NCBI GenBank assembly: GCA_945901845.1
Contig: CAMDLR010000008.1
Location: 16,174 to 80,173, forward strand
Length of the DNA stretch: 64,000 nt
Origin: Sediminibacterium ginsengisoli
GTDB lineage: Bacteria > Bacteroidota > Bacteroidia > Chitinophagales > Chitinophagaceae
Direction of reading: 5' to 3'
In this document: positions 37,771-46,330 of the stretch, one piece after another
How the letters are laid out: each line of letters starts with the position of its first letter
How positions within the stretch are numbered: position 1 is the first letter of the stretch
Made by a program: the position numbers and the translations under genes
Notes under the pieces: generated by a model
The model's input: the letters and a program-made list of their open reading frames with translations, nothing else
The model's database searches: none
What the model was told of the DNA's origin: nothing

Positions 37771-39033
37771 ATGGTTGACGTATTATTAGGGTTACAATGG
37801 GGTGACGAAGGAAAAGGTAAAATAGTAGATTATTTTGCACCCAATTATGATATTGTTGCGCGCTTTCAGGGCGGGCCCAACGCTGGTCACACTTTATATG
37901 TAGAAGGTAAAAAAATGGTACTTCACCAAATTCCTTCTGGCATCTTCCATCAAAATAAAGTAAACGTTATTGGCGGTGGTGTGGTACTAGATCCAGTAAC
38001 ACTAAAAAGAGAATGTGACGCGGTTGCTGCATTTGGAATTGATGTACGCAAAAATTTATTTATTTCTGCGCGTACCAATATTATTATCCCAACACACCGT
38101 GCACTAGATAAAGCATCTGAACTTGCTAAGGGTGAAAGTAAAATTGGTTCTACCCTTAAAGGTATTGGACCAGCGTACATGGACAAAACAGGCCGTAACG
38201 CTTTAAGAGTAGGTGATTTACTAGATAAACGCTTTACCACACAGTACATTAAGCTTCGTTTAAAGCACCAGAAATTATTAGACAATTTTCATTTCATTGA
38301 AGATATTTCGGCGTGGGAAGAAGAGTTTTTTGAAGCCCTTGAGTTTTTAAAAACACTCAATGTGATCAACTGCGAATATTATATCAATGATCAAATTAAA
38401 GCAGGTAAAAAAGTGTTAGCAGAAGGTGCACAAGGCAGTATGCTTGATATTGATTTTGGCACGTTCCCGTTTGTTACTTCTTCTAACACCATCTCTGCCG
38501 GCGTTTGTACTGGACTTGGTGTTTCACCTAAACTAATCAATGAAGTTTTTGGTGTAACCAAAGCGTATTGCACCAGGGTAGGTAGCGGCCCTTTCCCTAC
38601 CGAATTACACGACAGCGTAGGCGAAGAGATTAGAAAAATTGGAAGTGAATTTGGCGCGACAACCGGACGTCCGCGTAGATGCGGCTGGATCGATTTAGTA
38701 GCCCTAAAATACGCTTGTATGATCAATGGCGTAACACAAGTAGTTATGACAAAAGCCGATGTTTTAGATGCCTTTGAAGAGCTACAAGTTTGTACAGCTT
38801 ACGGCATTGACGGCGCTACAACTAAAGAAGTGCCTTTCCAGATGTCAAATTTGCAAATTGACCCTGTTTTACAAAGTTTTAAAGGCTGGAACATGGATAC
38901 CACTCAATTAAAATTGGCATCCGAACTCCCTGCTACCATGAATACTTACGTAGACTTTATCAATAATTACATTGGTGCACCTGTTACTTATGTATCAAAC
39001 GGACCTGGACGCGAACAAATAGTAAAAATTTAG
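37771..39033 (+). CDS. purA: adenylosuccinate synthetase
   Basis: GTP-dependent ligation of IMP and aspartate in AMP synthesis. The 420 residues have the N-terminal GLQWGDEGKGKIVD loop, catalytic His in GGPNAGHTLY, and the later GTTTGRPRRCGW-type segment (ATTGRPRRCGWIDLV). I chose the ATG at 37771 (MVDVLLGLQ) over a TTG seven codons upstream, because the latter lies inside the promoter element. Linking purA to rsh makes sense because ppGpp inhibits PurA in some bacteria, but the adjacency alone proves nothing. Confidence 0.97.
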   Translation: MVDVLLGLQWGDEGKGKIVDYFAPNYDIVARFQGGPNAGHTLYVEGKKMVLHQIPSGIFHQNKVNVIGGGVVLDPVTLKRECDAVAAFGIDVRKNLFISARTNIIIPTHRALDKASELAKGESKIGSTLKGIGPAYMDKTGRNALRVGDLLDKRFTTQYIKLRLKHQKLLDNFHFIEDISAWEEEFFEALEFLKTLNVINCEYYINDQIKAGKKVLAEGAQGSMLDIDFGTFPFVTSSNTISAGVCTGLGVSPKLINEVFGVTKAYCTRVGSGPFPTELHDSVGEEIRKIGSEFGATTGRPRRCGWIDLVALKYACMINGVTQVVMTKADVLDAFEELQVCTAYGIDGATTKEVPFQMSNLQIDPVLQSFKGWNMDTTQLKLASELPATMNTYVDFINNYIGAPVTYVSNGPGREQIVKI

Positions 39034-39121
39034 GAGAAAAAATATTTTAAATTTTTTTGCAATTTTATTTGGTTAAAAGGAATTTGCGTTGAAATTTTAC
39101 GGAGTAAATCTTATTAGAAAT

Positions 39122-39559
39122 ATGGCAGCGAAATCTGATAAGGATCAAAAGTCCTCAGCCCCCAAAACAGCAGCAAAAAATGTTGCGCCAAAAGCTTCTT
39201 CCAAAAGCAAAAAGCAATTAGAAGAAGATGACGATGATTTTGAAGACGATGACGAAACGACAACGCCGAAAAAATCAAGTAGTAAGTCCGCATCAAAACA
39301 ATCTGTTGATGACGATGATGATGATTTTGATGAGGAAGAAGAGAATGATGATTGGAATGCGTCTGAAGAAGATGAAAGCTGGGATCCAGACTTTGCAGAA
39401 TTTGATTTACCAAAAAGTAAAACCAAAAAACCTGCAGGTCCAAAAAAGAAAGGTGCCGCTTCTGATGAAGACGACTTTAAATTAGACGAGGACTTCAATG
39501 AGTTTAATCTATTTGATGATAAGAACAGTGGATTTGATGACGATGATGATGATTTTTAA
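39122..39559 (+). CDS. hypothetical acidic low-complexity protein
   Basis: A 145-residue protein with no recognised domain. It opens with a Lys/Ala/Ser-rich stretch (AAKSDKDQKSSAPKTAAK), then alternates blocks of Asp/Glu with Lys/Ser patches, and ends in a run of Asp before a final Phe. No signal peptide or membrane helix. Such composition suggests a disordered protein, perhaps nucleic-acid or protein associated. The DNA is rich in gatgat repeats from the Asp codons. It lies between purA and pabB, 16 bp before the latter. The ATG at 39122 is preferred over a TTG 11 codons upstream. Confidence 0.7.
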   Translation: MAAKSDKDQKSSAPKTAAKNVAPKASSKSKKQLEEDDDDFEDDDETTTPKKSSSKSASKQSVDDDDDDFDEEEENDDWNASEEDESWDPDFAEFDLPKSKTKKPAGPKKKGAASDEDDFKLDEDFNEFNLFDDKNSGFDDDDDDF

Positions 39560-39575
39560 TCATCTGTAGCCTTAC

Positions 39576-40883
39576 GTGAAAAAAAATAAGCAGGTTTTTT
39601 TATTAGATAATCCCAATTTATTTAAAGTGCAAATCTTACACTGGATAAACCAGTTTGAGGTTTGCACTTTTTTAGATACACATGCTTATACGTCACCTTA
39701 TGCAGTGATAGATTGCATTGCAGCTGTTCATCCGATTTCCTATATTTCACTTGAAAAGATAGATCCTGCCGCGCTTAACGCGTTTATTCAAGAAAACAAA
39801 GGATCGTGGATTTTTGCGCACTTTAATTACGAATACCATAATATTACAAAGTCAAACACCAAAACAAATCTTACTGGCTTTCCATTGGCTTATTTGTATA
39901 CCCCAGCAGTTACTATAGAATTAAAAGAAAAGCACGTTACCATTGAAAGTGTTCATGACAACCCCCAAGTAATTTTTGATCAAATATATACTTTAGATTT
40001 TTTAAGCCTAGGCCATCCATTACCTTCAATATCAACAACAATTAATCCGTTAGTTCATAAAGCGGATTACATAGAAAATATACATAAAATTTTAGCCCTT
40101 ATTAGGCGTGGTGATTTTTATGAAATCAATTATTGTCAAGCATTTGAAGCAGCCCTTACGAATGCACATCCGGTAAATTTATACAACGCGCTAACGGCTC
40201 TATCGCCAACGCCTTTTGCTTGCTTTTATAAAAATGCTACCGACTATTTATTATGTGCGAGTCCCGAGAGATACCTACAAAAAAAAGGGTCCCGACTTAT
40301 TTCGCAACCTATTAAAGGGACTATTAAACGTAATATCCAAAACGAAATTGAGGATAAACTTCAACTAGAAACATTACAAAATAGCAGCAAAGACAAGAGC
40401 GAAAACGTAATGGTGGTAGACCTTGTAAGAAATGATTTGAGTAGAATTTGTGAACAAGGATCGGTAGCAGTATCCGAGCTATTTGGGATATATACCTACC
40501 CGCAGGTGCACCAAATGATTTCTACGATTACCGGCAGTGTCAATGATAAAGTTTCATTTTCTGAAATACTAGACGCTACTTTTCCAATGGGTAGTATGAC
40601 TGGCGCTCCTAAAAAGAGTGTGATGGAAACCATTGACCTTTTAGAGCCCACAAAGCGTGGGTTGTATTCAGGCACTATTGGTTATATTAATCCAACCGGT
40701 GATTTTGATTTTAACGTAGTCATCAGAAGTATTTTTTACAATAGCCAAAGCGGAAAAGCCAATTATCAGGTTGGCGGCGGTATCACCATTTATTCGGATC
40801 CAGAAAAAGAGTATGAAGAGTGTTTATTGAAGGCTGCTGCCATCAAAAAAGTACTCTCCAATAATGATAGCACTACTGAATAA
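39576..40883 (+). CDS. pabB: aminodeoxychorismate synthase component I (PabB-like chorismate-binding enzyme)
   Basis: Converts chorismate to 4-amino-4-deoxychorismate for folate, with a glutamine amidotransferase partner that is not adjacent. The 435 residues contain the catalytic core: CASPERYLQ, PIKGTIKR with the PabB-type Lys, VMVVDLVRNDLSRIC, and GAPKKSVMETIDLLEP. The Lys in PIKGT points to PabB rather than TrpE, but anthranilate synthase-like function cannot be excluded without a tree. Start is GTG at 39576. Overlaps the opposing transglycosylase gene by 11 bases. Confidence 0.88.
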   Translation: MKKNKQVFLLDNPNLFKVQILHWINQFEVCTFLDTHAYTSPYAVIDCIAAVHPISYISLEKIDPAALNAFIQENKGSWIFAHFNYEYHNITKSNTKTNLTGFPLAYLYTPAVTIELKEKHVTIESVHDNPQVIFDQIYTLDFLSLGHPLPSISTTINPLVHKADYIENIHKILALIRRGDFYEINYCQAFEAALTNAHPVNLYNALTALSPTPFACFYKNATDYLLCASPERYLQKKGSRLISQPIKGTIKRNIQNEIEDKLQLETLQNSSKDKSENVMVVDLVRNDLSRICEQGSVAVSELFGIYTYPQVHQMISTITGSVNDKVSFSEILDATFPMGSMTGAPKKSVMETIDLLEPTKRGLYSGTIGYINPTGDFDFNVVIRSIFYNSQSGKANYQVGGGITIYSDPEKEYEECLLKAAAIKKVLSNNDSTTE

Positions 40884-41874
40884 CACCTTCAATAATAGCT
40901 CTGACAGAAGCAAGCAGTAATTGATTTTTTTTAGCTATAAAAACAGCTTCTTTGTCTTTAGAAATACGCATGGCGTATTTTTCACCAGCTGCTAAAGCTT
41001 TATCAAACCCAGGATTCCAAGCGTTAAACTGCTGAATATTCATTTGTAATTCATTGGCCACCACGAGTGAGTTAAACCTACCTGATACTTCAATAAGCGC
41101 AGAACTAGCAAGCTCTTGTGCAGTTAGGGTAAGCGGTGTATTTTTGATCTGCGTTTTAGCTTGTGCTACCTCGGCAGCTGTCATTGTGGTAAAACCACCA
41201 GCACCTTCAAATATCAAATGGGTAGCAATAAATTTTTTAACATGATTACGCGTTTCTTCTGGTAAATAATTTTGAAGCTGCCAGAAGTCTTTATTTTTAG
41301 CCCTTCTAATCGCAGACCTTACACATCCATTACCACAATTGTAGGCGGCTACAACAAGCAACCAATCACCAAATTCGGTGTACAATTGCTTCATAATACG
41401 CGCAGCCACATGGGTGCTTTTAAAATAATCTGTGCGCTGGTCAACATGAGGCCCAACTTGCAAGCCATACTGTTTAGCTACAGCAGGCATTAGCTGCCAT
41501 GGCCCACCTGCACCAGCCCAAGATAAAACAGTAGCGCCTAAATGACTTTCAATGACACTGAGGTATTTCATTTCTTTTGGGATACCGTAATTGACTAGAA
41601 TTTGATCGTATAAATCAAAATAAGGCTTACCCCAAACTTTCATTTTCTCTAATGATTTCCCCTGCTTTCTAACATACTCTTCTACAAAAGGTATTGCACG
41701 CGGGTTTATTTGCGCTTGATAGGGCTTATTAGAAGCTACCTTATTGTATAAAAATAAATTAGCAAAAGGTTTTTTATCATCAATAAGGGTGTCTATCAAA
41801 CTAGTATTTGCCGATACTTTAAACTGTATCAACATGCATAAAATAAATCCTATAAAAAGAAAAAACTTATTCAT
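40873..41874 (-). CDS. lytic transglycosylase (MltD-like, GH23)
   Basis: Cleaves peptidoglycan between MurNAc and GlcNAc with 1,6-anhydro products, the substrate pool that AnmK recycles. Signal peptide at residues 1 to 22. Catalytic Glu109 in YLSVIESHLG, followed by AGGPWQLMPAVAKQYGL and the AAYNCGNG segment, all GH23 marks. The C-terminal 80 residues (VSGRFNSLVVANELQMNIQQF onward, ending in RAIIEGVIQ) resemble a LysM-like wall-binding module. Its ATG overlaps the end of gatA by eight bases. Confidence 0.88.
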   Translation of the reverse strand: MNKFFLFIGFILCMLIQFKVSANTSLIDTLIDDKKPFANLFLYNKVASNKPYQAQINPRAIPFVEEYVRKQGKSLEKMKVWGKPYFDLYDQILVNYGIPKEMKYLSVIESHLGATVLSWAGAGGPWQLMPAVAKQYGLQVGPHVDQRTDYFKSTHVAARIMKQLYTEFGDWLLVVAAYNCGNGCVRSAIRRAKNKDFWQLQNYLPEETRNHVKKFIATHLIFEGAGGFTTMTAAEVAQAKTQIKNTPLTLTAQELASSALIEVSGRFNSLVVANELQMNIQQFNAWNPGFDKALAAGEKYAMRISKDKEAVFIAKKNQLLLASVRAIIEGVIQ

Positions 41875-43300
41875 ATGATTTTTGAATAGCAGTTGAAAGT
41901 TGGAGTAATGTTACTTCTTCATATGGCGCACACATGACCTGAAGGCCAAAAGGCAACCCATTTGAATGCTTATATAAAGGAATTGAAATAGCAGGAATAC
42001 CTACTAGATTTGCATATACTGTATAAATATCTGCTAAAAACATAGCGACCGAATCTTTAGTATTGTCGCCAATTAAAAATGCAGGACTAGGTACAGTAGG
42101 TAAAATGATAGCATCATAATTTTTAAATAATTGCGCTGCACCATCTACTAATAATTTTCTAATTTGCTGTGCTTTTGTGAAATACGCATCAAAATAACCG
42201 GCACTTAAAACAAAAGTACCCAACATAATTCTACGTTTTACTTCTTTACCAAAACCTTCACTTCTTGCATTTTTATAGAGTGCAGTAAGATCTTTATTAT
42301 CGTTAGATCGGTGTCCAAATTTTACGCCATCATAGCGTGACAAATTACTAGAAGCTTCGGCAGTAGTTAATACATAATAAGTAGGAACTACTAAGTCAAG
42401 CATGTCAAATGATACGGCATCTACGGTATAGCCTGCTTTTTGCAAATTATCTATAGAAGTATAAATTGCTGCCCTGATTTCAGGATCCAAACTTGGATGT
42501 TCGAGTGCTTCTTTAAAATAAGCGATACGTTTTTTTGGAGTAGGCTCATGCACAACAGCACTATACGCTGGAACGGGTAATTGCGATACCGTGCTATCAA
42601 AGGCGTCAGGGCCCGCAATAATTTCAAGGACAACCGCGGCATCCCCTACCGATTTTGCAAAAATGCCAATTTGATCAAAAGAAGACGCGTACGAGGTAAG
42701 TCCATAACGCGAAATTCTACCATAAGAAGGTTTAAGACCCACGATACCGCAAAAGTCGGCGGGCTGTCTTACCGAACCGCCTGTGTCAGAACCAAGGCTT
42801 ATCATGCAGTGATTCATTTGAACACCTACTGCAGATCCTCCCGATGATCCACCCGGCACTCGCGTGGGGTCTATTCCATTTTTTACGGGACCATACGCCG
42901 AGTTTTCGTTGTTACTTCCCATAGCAAACTCATCGCAGTTTTGTCTACCTAAAATAACAGCACCTGCTTGTTGTAATTTTTCTACAACAGTAGCATCAAA
43001 AATAGAATGGAAATTTTCTAGCATTTTAGAAGCCGCTGACAAAGGATGATACTTATAAGCGATCACATCTTTTAAACCCACTACCACACCATGTAATGGT
43101 AGTAAAGGTTCTCCGGTAGCAATATGTTCATCCAATTTTTTTGCTGTTGCTAAAGCTTCGTCTTCATAGATATTAAGCCATGCATTTAAAGAAGCGCCGC
43201 TTGTAGCTGTTTCCACAAAAAAACGAACGGCCTCCACAACTGTGGTTTGGCCGCTCTGTAAATTGTTATGATAGTCTTTGATTGTTTTGAACCGAAACAA
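41867..43300 (-). CDS. gatA: aspartyl/glutamyl-tRNA(Asn/Gln) amidotransferase subunit A
   Basis: Amidase subunit that releases ammonia from glutamine so that GatCAB can convert Glu-tRNA(Gln), and perhaps Asp-tRNA(Asn), to the amide form. Catalytic triad fits Lys77 (VVVGLKDVI), a cis-Ser in GGSSGGSA near 152, and nucleophile Ser near 176 in SDTGGSVRQP. Length 477 is normal. Start is TTG at 43300; the only other upstream codon before a TAG is CCT, and no ATG is available. gatB and gatC are not in this window. Confidence 0.94.
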   Translation of the reverse strand: MFRFKTIKDYHNNLQSGQTTVVEAVRFFVETATSGASLNAWLNIYEDEALATAKKLDEHIATGEPLLPLHGVVVGLKDVIAYKYHPLSAASKMLENFHSIFDATVVEKLQQAGAVILGRQNCDEFAMGSNNENSAYGPVKNGIDPTRVPGGSSGGSAVGVQMNHCMISLGSDTGGSVRQPADFCGIVGLKPSYGRISRYGLTSYASSFDQIGIFAKSVGDAAVVLEIIAGPDAFDSTVSQLPVPAYSAVVHEPTPKKRIAYFKEALEHPSLDPEIRAAIYTSIDNLQKAGYTVDAVSFDMLDLVVPTYYVLTTAEASSNLSRYDGVKFGHRSNDNKDLTALYKNARSEGFGKEVKRRIMLGTFVLSAGYFDAYFTKAQQIRKLLVDGAAQLFKNYDAIILPTVPSPAFLIGDNTKDSVAMFLADIYTVYANLVGIPAISIPLYKHSNGLPFGLQVMCAPYEEVTLLQLSTAIQKSYE

Positions 43301-43340
43301 AGGCTAATTTGTTTGTTAGTCAGAAAAAGTGAGGTAAAAA

Positions 43341-43526
43341 TTAAGCTTGTGTATCTTTTTCTTTGATACCGTCTTCTAATTCTTTTTTCACGTTGTTTTT
43401 TGCATCGTTGAATTCACGGATACCTTTACCAAGGCCACGCATAAATTCTGGTATCTTTCTACCGCCAAATAAAACAAGTACAACTACTGCAATGAGTAAT
43501 ATTTCTTGAAATCCTAAGTTGCCCAT
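43341..43526 (-). CDS. tatA: Sec-independent translocase subunit TatA
   Basis: A 61-residue Tat pore subunit: one membrane helix (residues 4 to 20, [19 protein letters not shown]), the FGxxKIPE hinge, and an amphipathic helix plus a short acidic tail. Supports export of folded proteins such as the Tat-signal DUF1501 and TIM-barrel proteins elsewhere in this window. It lies between the rplS terminator and gatA. Confidence 0.93.
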   Translation of the reverse strand: MGNLGFQEILLIAVVVLVLFGGRKIPEFMRGLGKGIREFNDAKNNVKKELEDGIKEKDTQA

Positions 43527-43588
43527 AATGATTTGATTTAAGACTATAAAGGTAGGGGAAAAAGCATGTAAAGGCCCAAATAAAAGGC

Positions 43589-43625
43589 ATAAAAAAACGG
43601 AAGTAGCCAGATGCTAACTTCCGTT
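43589..43625 (-). terminator. intrinsic terminator after rplS
   Basis: On the minus strand AACGGAAGT pairs with ACTTCCGTT (nine pairs), extended by AGC/GCT with a bulge, followed by a run of seven T. It begins 20 bases after the rplS stop and separates rplS from tatA. Confidence 0.85.
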
Positions 43626-43645
43626 TGTAAAAAGGTATTGTTCTA

Positions 43646-43996
43646 CTAGAAACGTTTTTCTTTAATACGTGCACTTTTACCGCTACGCTCACGTAGATAG
43701 TATAGCTTAGCACGACGAACCTTACCAGATTTGTTTAATTGGATAGATTCGATATTTGGAGATAAGGTAGGAAATAAACGCTCAACGCCTACGCCATCCG
43801 AAATCTTACGTACAGTGAATGAAGCAGTTGCTCCAGTTCCTTGTAATTTGATTACGTCTCCACGGAAACTTTGAATACGCTCTTTACCACCCTCAACGAT
43901 TTTATAGTTAACAGTGACATTATCACCAGCCTTGAAGGCAGGATATTGCTTTTTTACGGTTAATTGTTCGTGTACAAACTGAACTGCTGCGTCCAT
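43646..43996 (-). CDS. rplS: 50S ribosomal protein L19
   Basis: Ribosomal protein at the 30S-50S interface. The 116 residues contain the L19 signature [20 protein letters not shown] and [16 protein letters not shown], ending [18 protein letters not shown]. It has its own promoter element and a terminator, so it is a single-gene unit here, not linked to trmD or rpsP. Confidence 0.97.
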   Translation of the reverse strand: MDAAVQFVHEQLTVKKQYPAFKAGDNVTVNYKIVEGGKERIQSFRGDVIKLQGTGATASFTVRKISDGVGVERLFPTLSPNIESIQLNKSGKVRRAKLYYLRERSGKSARIKEKRF

Positions 43997-44018
43997 ATCT
44001 TTTAATTTTTGCGGACGG

Positions 44019-44026
44019 CAAAGGTA
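44019..44026 (-). promoter_or_regulatory. candidate promoter of rplS (-7 element)
   Basis: TACCTTTG on the minus strand, 22 bases before the rplS ATG. Confidence 0.48.
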
Positions 44027-44066
44027 GGGGTAAAATTCGAAAATCGGAAGTGATTTCCAATTTTTT

Positions 44067-45632
44067 TTACCTAGCTACGTTTACTGCCCTTTTCTCTCTA
44101 ATTACGGTTACTTTAATTTGTCCCGGATACGTCATCTCAGTTTGGATTTTTTGGGCGATTTCGAAGCTCAATTTATCGCTATCACCATCCGTAACCTTCT
44201 CAGCCTCAACGATTACGCGCAGTTCACGACCCGCCTGGATGGCATAGGCCTTTTCTACGCCTTGGTAGGCTAAAGCCAGGTTTTCTAGGTCCTTAATACG
44301 CTGTAAATATTGTTGCATGATTTCCCTACGAGCACCCGGACGCGCACCAGAAATGGCGTCACAAGCCTGAATAATGGGGGAAATCACATATTGCATCTCC
44401 ATTTCATCGTGGTGGGCTCCAATGGCATTTACCACGGCTGGGTTCTCACCATATTTTTCGGCGAGTTTAGCACCGAGTAATGCGTGACTTAGTTCTGTTT
44501 CCTCGTCAGGCACTTTACCTATATCGTGTAATAGACCTGCTCTTTTTGCTAATTTAGGATTCATACCTAACTCAGAAGCCATGATACCACACAAGTTGGC
44601 GGTTTCTCTACTGTGCATGAGTAGGTTTTGACCATATGATGATCTAAAGCGCATTTTACCTACAATACGGATCAGTTCTTTGTGAAGACCGTGGATACCC
44701 ATTTCAATAACGGTACGCTCTCCTATTTCCATTACCTGCTCTTCTAATTGTCTGCGTGTTTTTTCTACGACTTCTTCAATACGTGCTGGGTGGATACGGC
44801 CATCAGAAACAAGGCGTTGTAAACTCAAGCGGGCAATTTCACGGCGTAGTGGATCAAAAGAAGATAAGATGATGGCTTCAGGCGTATCATCTACAATTAA
44901 GTCTACACCTGTTGCAGCTTCGATGGCTCTAATATTACGACCTTCTCTACCAATAATTTGACCTTTAATTTCGTCGGTTTCGAGGTTAAAAACAGTAACG
45001 GTATTTTCGATGGTTTGCTCTGCTGCCGTACGTTGTATGGTTTGAATAACAATTTTACGCGCTTCTTTATTTGCTTTTTGCTTGGCATCTTCGATGATGT
45101 CTTGCTGCATCGATAAAGCACGGGTTTGCGCTTCATTTTTAAGGCTTTCAATTAACTGCTCACGCGCATCATCGGCACTTAAATTGGCGATTTTTTCGAG
45201 GCGGCGAATATGTTCTTCTTGGTGTTTTTCTAATTCGGTACGCTTAGCGTTCACCACGTCAATTTGCCTGTTTAGGTTTTCTTTGATGGCTTCGTTTTCT
45301 TTGACTTGCTTCTCTAAAGAAGTTTCTTTTTGGTTAACGGTGATTTCTTTTTGCTTAAGTCTGTTTTCTACATCAACCACTTTGCGGTTGCGTTCTAACA
45401 CTTCTCTTTCGTGTTCAGATTTTAGTTGTACAAATCTTTCTTTAGCCTCGAGTTGCTTTTCCTTTTTAACGGTTTCAGCTCTTGATTCGGCTTCTTTTAA
45501 AATATTTGCTGCTTGTGTGTTGGCTTCTTCAATTTGCTTTTTAGTATTTTTTGCGAAGAAAACCCTTCCCGCAACAACCCCTACTACAAGTGAGGTGGCG
45601 GCAAGTATTATAGAGACAATCGTCTGGTCCAT
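44067..45632 (-). CDS. rny: ribonuclease Y
   Basis: Membrane-anchored endoribonuclease that starts bulk mRNA decay. The 521 residues have an N-terminal helix ([16 protein letters not shown]), a long Glu/Lys/Gln coiled coil to about residue 210, a KH domain ([20 protein letters not shown]), and the HD nuclease domain with HD in [11 protein letters not shown]. It ends with the conserved [17 protein letters not shown]. Unlinked to the plus-strand neighbours; 91 bp follow before zapA. Confidence 0.96.
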   Translation of the reverse strand: MDQTIVSIILAATSLVVGVVAGRVFFAKNTKKQIEEANTQAANILKEAESRAETVKKEKQLEAKERFVQLKSEHEREVLERNRKVVDVENRLKQKEITVNQKETSLEKQVKENEAIKENLNRQIDVVNAKRTELEKHQEEHIRRLEKIANLSADDAREQLIESLKNEAQTRALSMQQDIIEDAKQKANKEARKIVIQTIQRTAAEQTIENTVTVFNLETDEIKGQIIGREGRNIRAIEAATGVDLIVDDTPEAIILSSFDPLRREIARLSLQRLVSDGRIHPARIEEVVEKTRRQLEEQVMEIGERTVIEMGIHGLHKELIRIVGKMRFRSSYGQNLLMHSRETANLCGIMASELGMNPKLAKRAGLLHDIGKVPDEETELSHALLGAKLAEKYGENPAVVNAIGAHHDEMEMQYVISPIIQACDAISGARPGARREIMQQYLQRIKDLENLALAYQGVEKAYAIQAGRELRVIVEAEKVTDGDSDKLSFEIAQKIQTEMTYPGQIKVTVIREKRAVNVAR

Positions 45633-45723
45633 TTTTAGCTTTTTTTAAGTTGTTCACAATCATTCTTTCACGCATACACATGAAGATTTACTTTAATAAG
45701 TAATCGGATAGGAACGAAGATAC

Positions 45724-46011
45724 TTAAATCAGCGCTTTATCAATGAGTTTTTCGAGAGAGTTTATCTTTTCGGTAGCTTCTTTCCACTTTAATTCGTGGA
45801 TGGTGCTGGTGTTTTGCTCGGTGGCAAACCATAAAAGAACCATCGCTACATAGTCCTGCATGTCTTTACCGGCCAAATTTTGACGGTACTCGGCTATTTT
45901 ATCGTTGATCAGACTCGCTGTTTTACGCACCATTTCCTCCTCGTTTGGCTCAATTCGGATGCGGTAGCTTCGATCAGCAATAACAATATTGATGGGAATG
46001 AGTTCAGACAT
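45724..46011 (-). CDS. zapA: cell division protein ZapA
   Basis: Small Z-ring protein that bundles FtsZ filaments. The 95 residues fit ZapA: an N-terminal beta part (IPINIVIADRSYRIRIEPNEEEMVRKTASLIN) and a C-terminal coiled coil (TIHELKWKEATEKINSLEKLI). The adjacent coiled-coil gene, 5 bp before it on the same strand, may encode a partner. Confidence 0.85.
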   Translation of the reverse strand: MSELIPINIVIADRSYRIRIEPNEEEMVRKTASLINDKIAEYRQNLAGKDMQDYVAMVLLWFATEQNTSTIHELKWKEATEKINSLEKLIDKALI

Positions 46012-46016
46012 GCTTT

Positions 46017-46304
46017 TTATTTAAGAAGCGTTAAACAGTGGTCAATTTCTTTGAGGTAGGTATTAATGCGCTTTTCAAGGGCTACTTTTTCCTGATCCGA
46101 GTACCCACTTGCAGAACTCACCCCGAGACCATCAAGTTGTTGTTGAAGACTTCGCAGCACCTCCTCTTTATGTTGTACCATACCGGTTGCTTTTTCTAGA
46201 TCGGCGGTTAGTCGCTGATTTTCACGAAGTAACTGCTGCTGATTTTTAAGCAGCAACTGCAACTTTTCTTGCAATGATTTGATATGTGTTTCGAATTCAA
46301 ACAT
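46017..46304 (-). CDS. coiled-coil protein, possible ZapA partner
   Basis: A 95-residue protein with no named domain. Residues about 5 to 65 form a strong heptad coiled coil rich in Leu, Gln and Glu (LQEKLQLLLKNQQQLLREN), then a Gly/Ser break (DGLGVSSASGYSDQ) and a second helix. No signal peptide or membrane helix. It sits directly between pheT (26 bp) and zapA (5 bp). By analogy with ZapB, a coiled-coil partner of ZapA in gammaproteobacteria, it could link to the Z-ring; this is inference from size and context. Confidence 0.75.
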   Translation of the reverse strand: MFEFETHIKSLQEKLQLLLKNQQQLLRENQRLTADLEKATGMVQHKEEVLRSLQQQLDGLGVSSASGYSDQEKVALEKRINTYLKEIDHCLTLLK

Positions 46305-46330
46305 GTAAATATGCGTATAAATATAAGTGC

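Noticed and set aside
39228..39330. gatgat-rich stretch as a DNA repeat
   Set aside because: It is explained by Asp codon runs in the acidic protein, not by an independent repeat.
39114..39498. Two minus-strand open frames opposite the acidic protein
   Set aside because: Runs of Ser and His/Leu are the antisense of Asp/Glu codon repeats.
45082..45648. Plus-strand open frame of 188 codons opposite rny
   Set aside because: Mirrors the coiled-coil codons of rny; Ser/Cys/Leu-rich and not protein-like.
45633..45723. Possible small RNA (6S-like) between rny and zapA
   Set aside because: Only 91 bases, with no long bulged hairpin visible; too short for 6S RNA.
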